From NCBI GenBank assembly GCA_902836725.1, contig CADFRV010000167.1, positions 1-5,881 of the forward strand: a DNA stretch of 5,881 nt, in the 5' to 3' direction. The notes under the pieces are model-generated. The model did not search any database, was not told where the DNA came from, and saw only the letters and a program-made list of their open reading frames with translations. Source of the DNA: Muribaculaceae bacterium. Its GTDB lineage: Bacteria; Bacteroidota; Bacteroidia; Bacteroidales; Muribaculaceae. The translations under genes and the position numbers were made by a program. This document shows positions 5,858-5,881 of the stretch, one piece after another (the stretch's first letter is position 1; each line of letters starts with the position of its first letter).

Positions 5858-5881
5858 TCAATGTGTGCCCGGGGCGCCGGC

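Noticed and set aside
5858..5860. TGA used as a sense codon (alternative genetic code)
   Set aside because: The YfhO and receiver genes end at TGA at sensible places, and reading through the receiver TGA adds only five residues before TAA. A mutation or sequence error is simpler.

Overview
The window looks like chromosomal DNA from a member of the Bacteroidales, possibly Muribaculaceae-like. The evidence is the protein family types (a long YfhO-family membrane protein of the Bacteroidetes type, a short secreted GH2 enzyme, a GH13 C-terminus), candidate promoters that fit the Bacteroidetes -33/-7 pattern (TTTG ... TAnnTTTG) rather than -35/-10, and the lack of Shine-Dalgarno sequences at the chosen starts. 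The genus is not determined. The window starts and ends inside genes, so it could be a whole metagenomic contig.

All five genes lie on the minus strand. Read in the direction of transcription (high to low coordinates) they are: (1) the C-terminal end of a GH13 alpha-amylase-family protein (5603-5857), cut by the window edge and preceded by an in-frame TGA; (2) a 273-base leader/intergenic region with two candidate promoters and several inverted repeats, including a perfect 15-bp one; (3) a stand-alone response-regulator receiver domain of 135 residues (4922-5329); (4) a signal-peptide-bearing GH2 glycosidase of 623 residues (3020-4891), 30 bases downstream; (5) a strong terminator hairpin (2962-3004) and then a new promoter; (6) a large YfhO-family polytopic membrane protein (240-2870); (7) 30 bases later, the first 69 residues of a probable class I SAM-dependent methyltransferase (1-209).

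Two transcription units are therefore likely: receiver-GH2, ended by the hairpin, and yfhO-methyltransferase. The GH13 gene may belong to the first unit or end before it. Two saccharide-cleaving enzymes flank the receiver gene, but no SusC/SusD pair, sensor kinase or sigma/anti-sigma pair is visible, so this is not a recognisable polysaccharide-utilisation locus within the window.

The points most worth checking are the receiver domain that stops exactly where an OmpR-type DNA-binding domain would begin, its palindrome-rich leader, and the apparent nonsense codon in the GH13 gene. No clearly new multi-gene system (defence, mobile element, CRISPR) is evident. No tRNA or rRNA gene, insertion sequence or tandem repeat was recognised.
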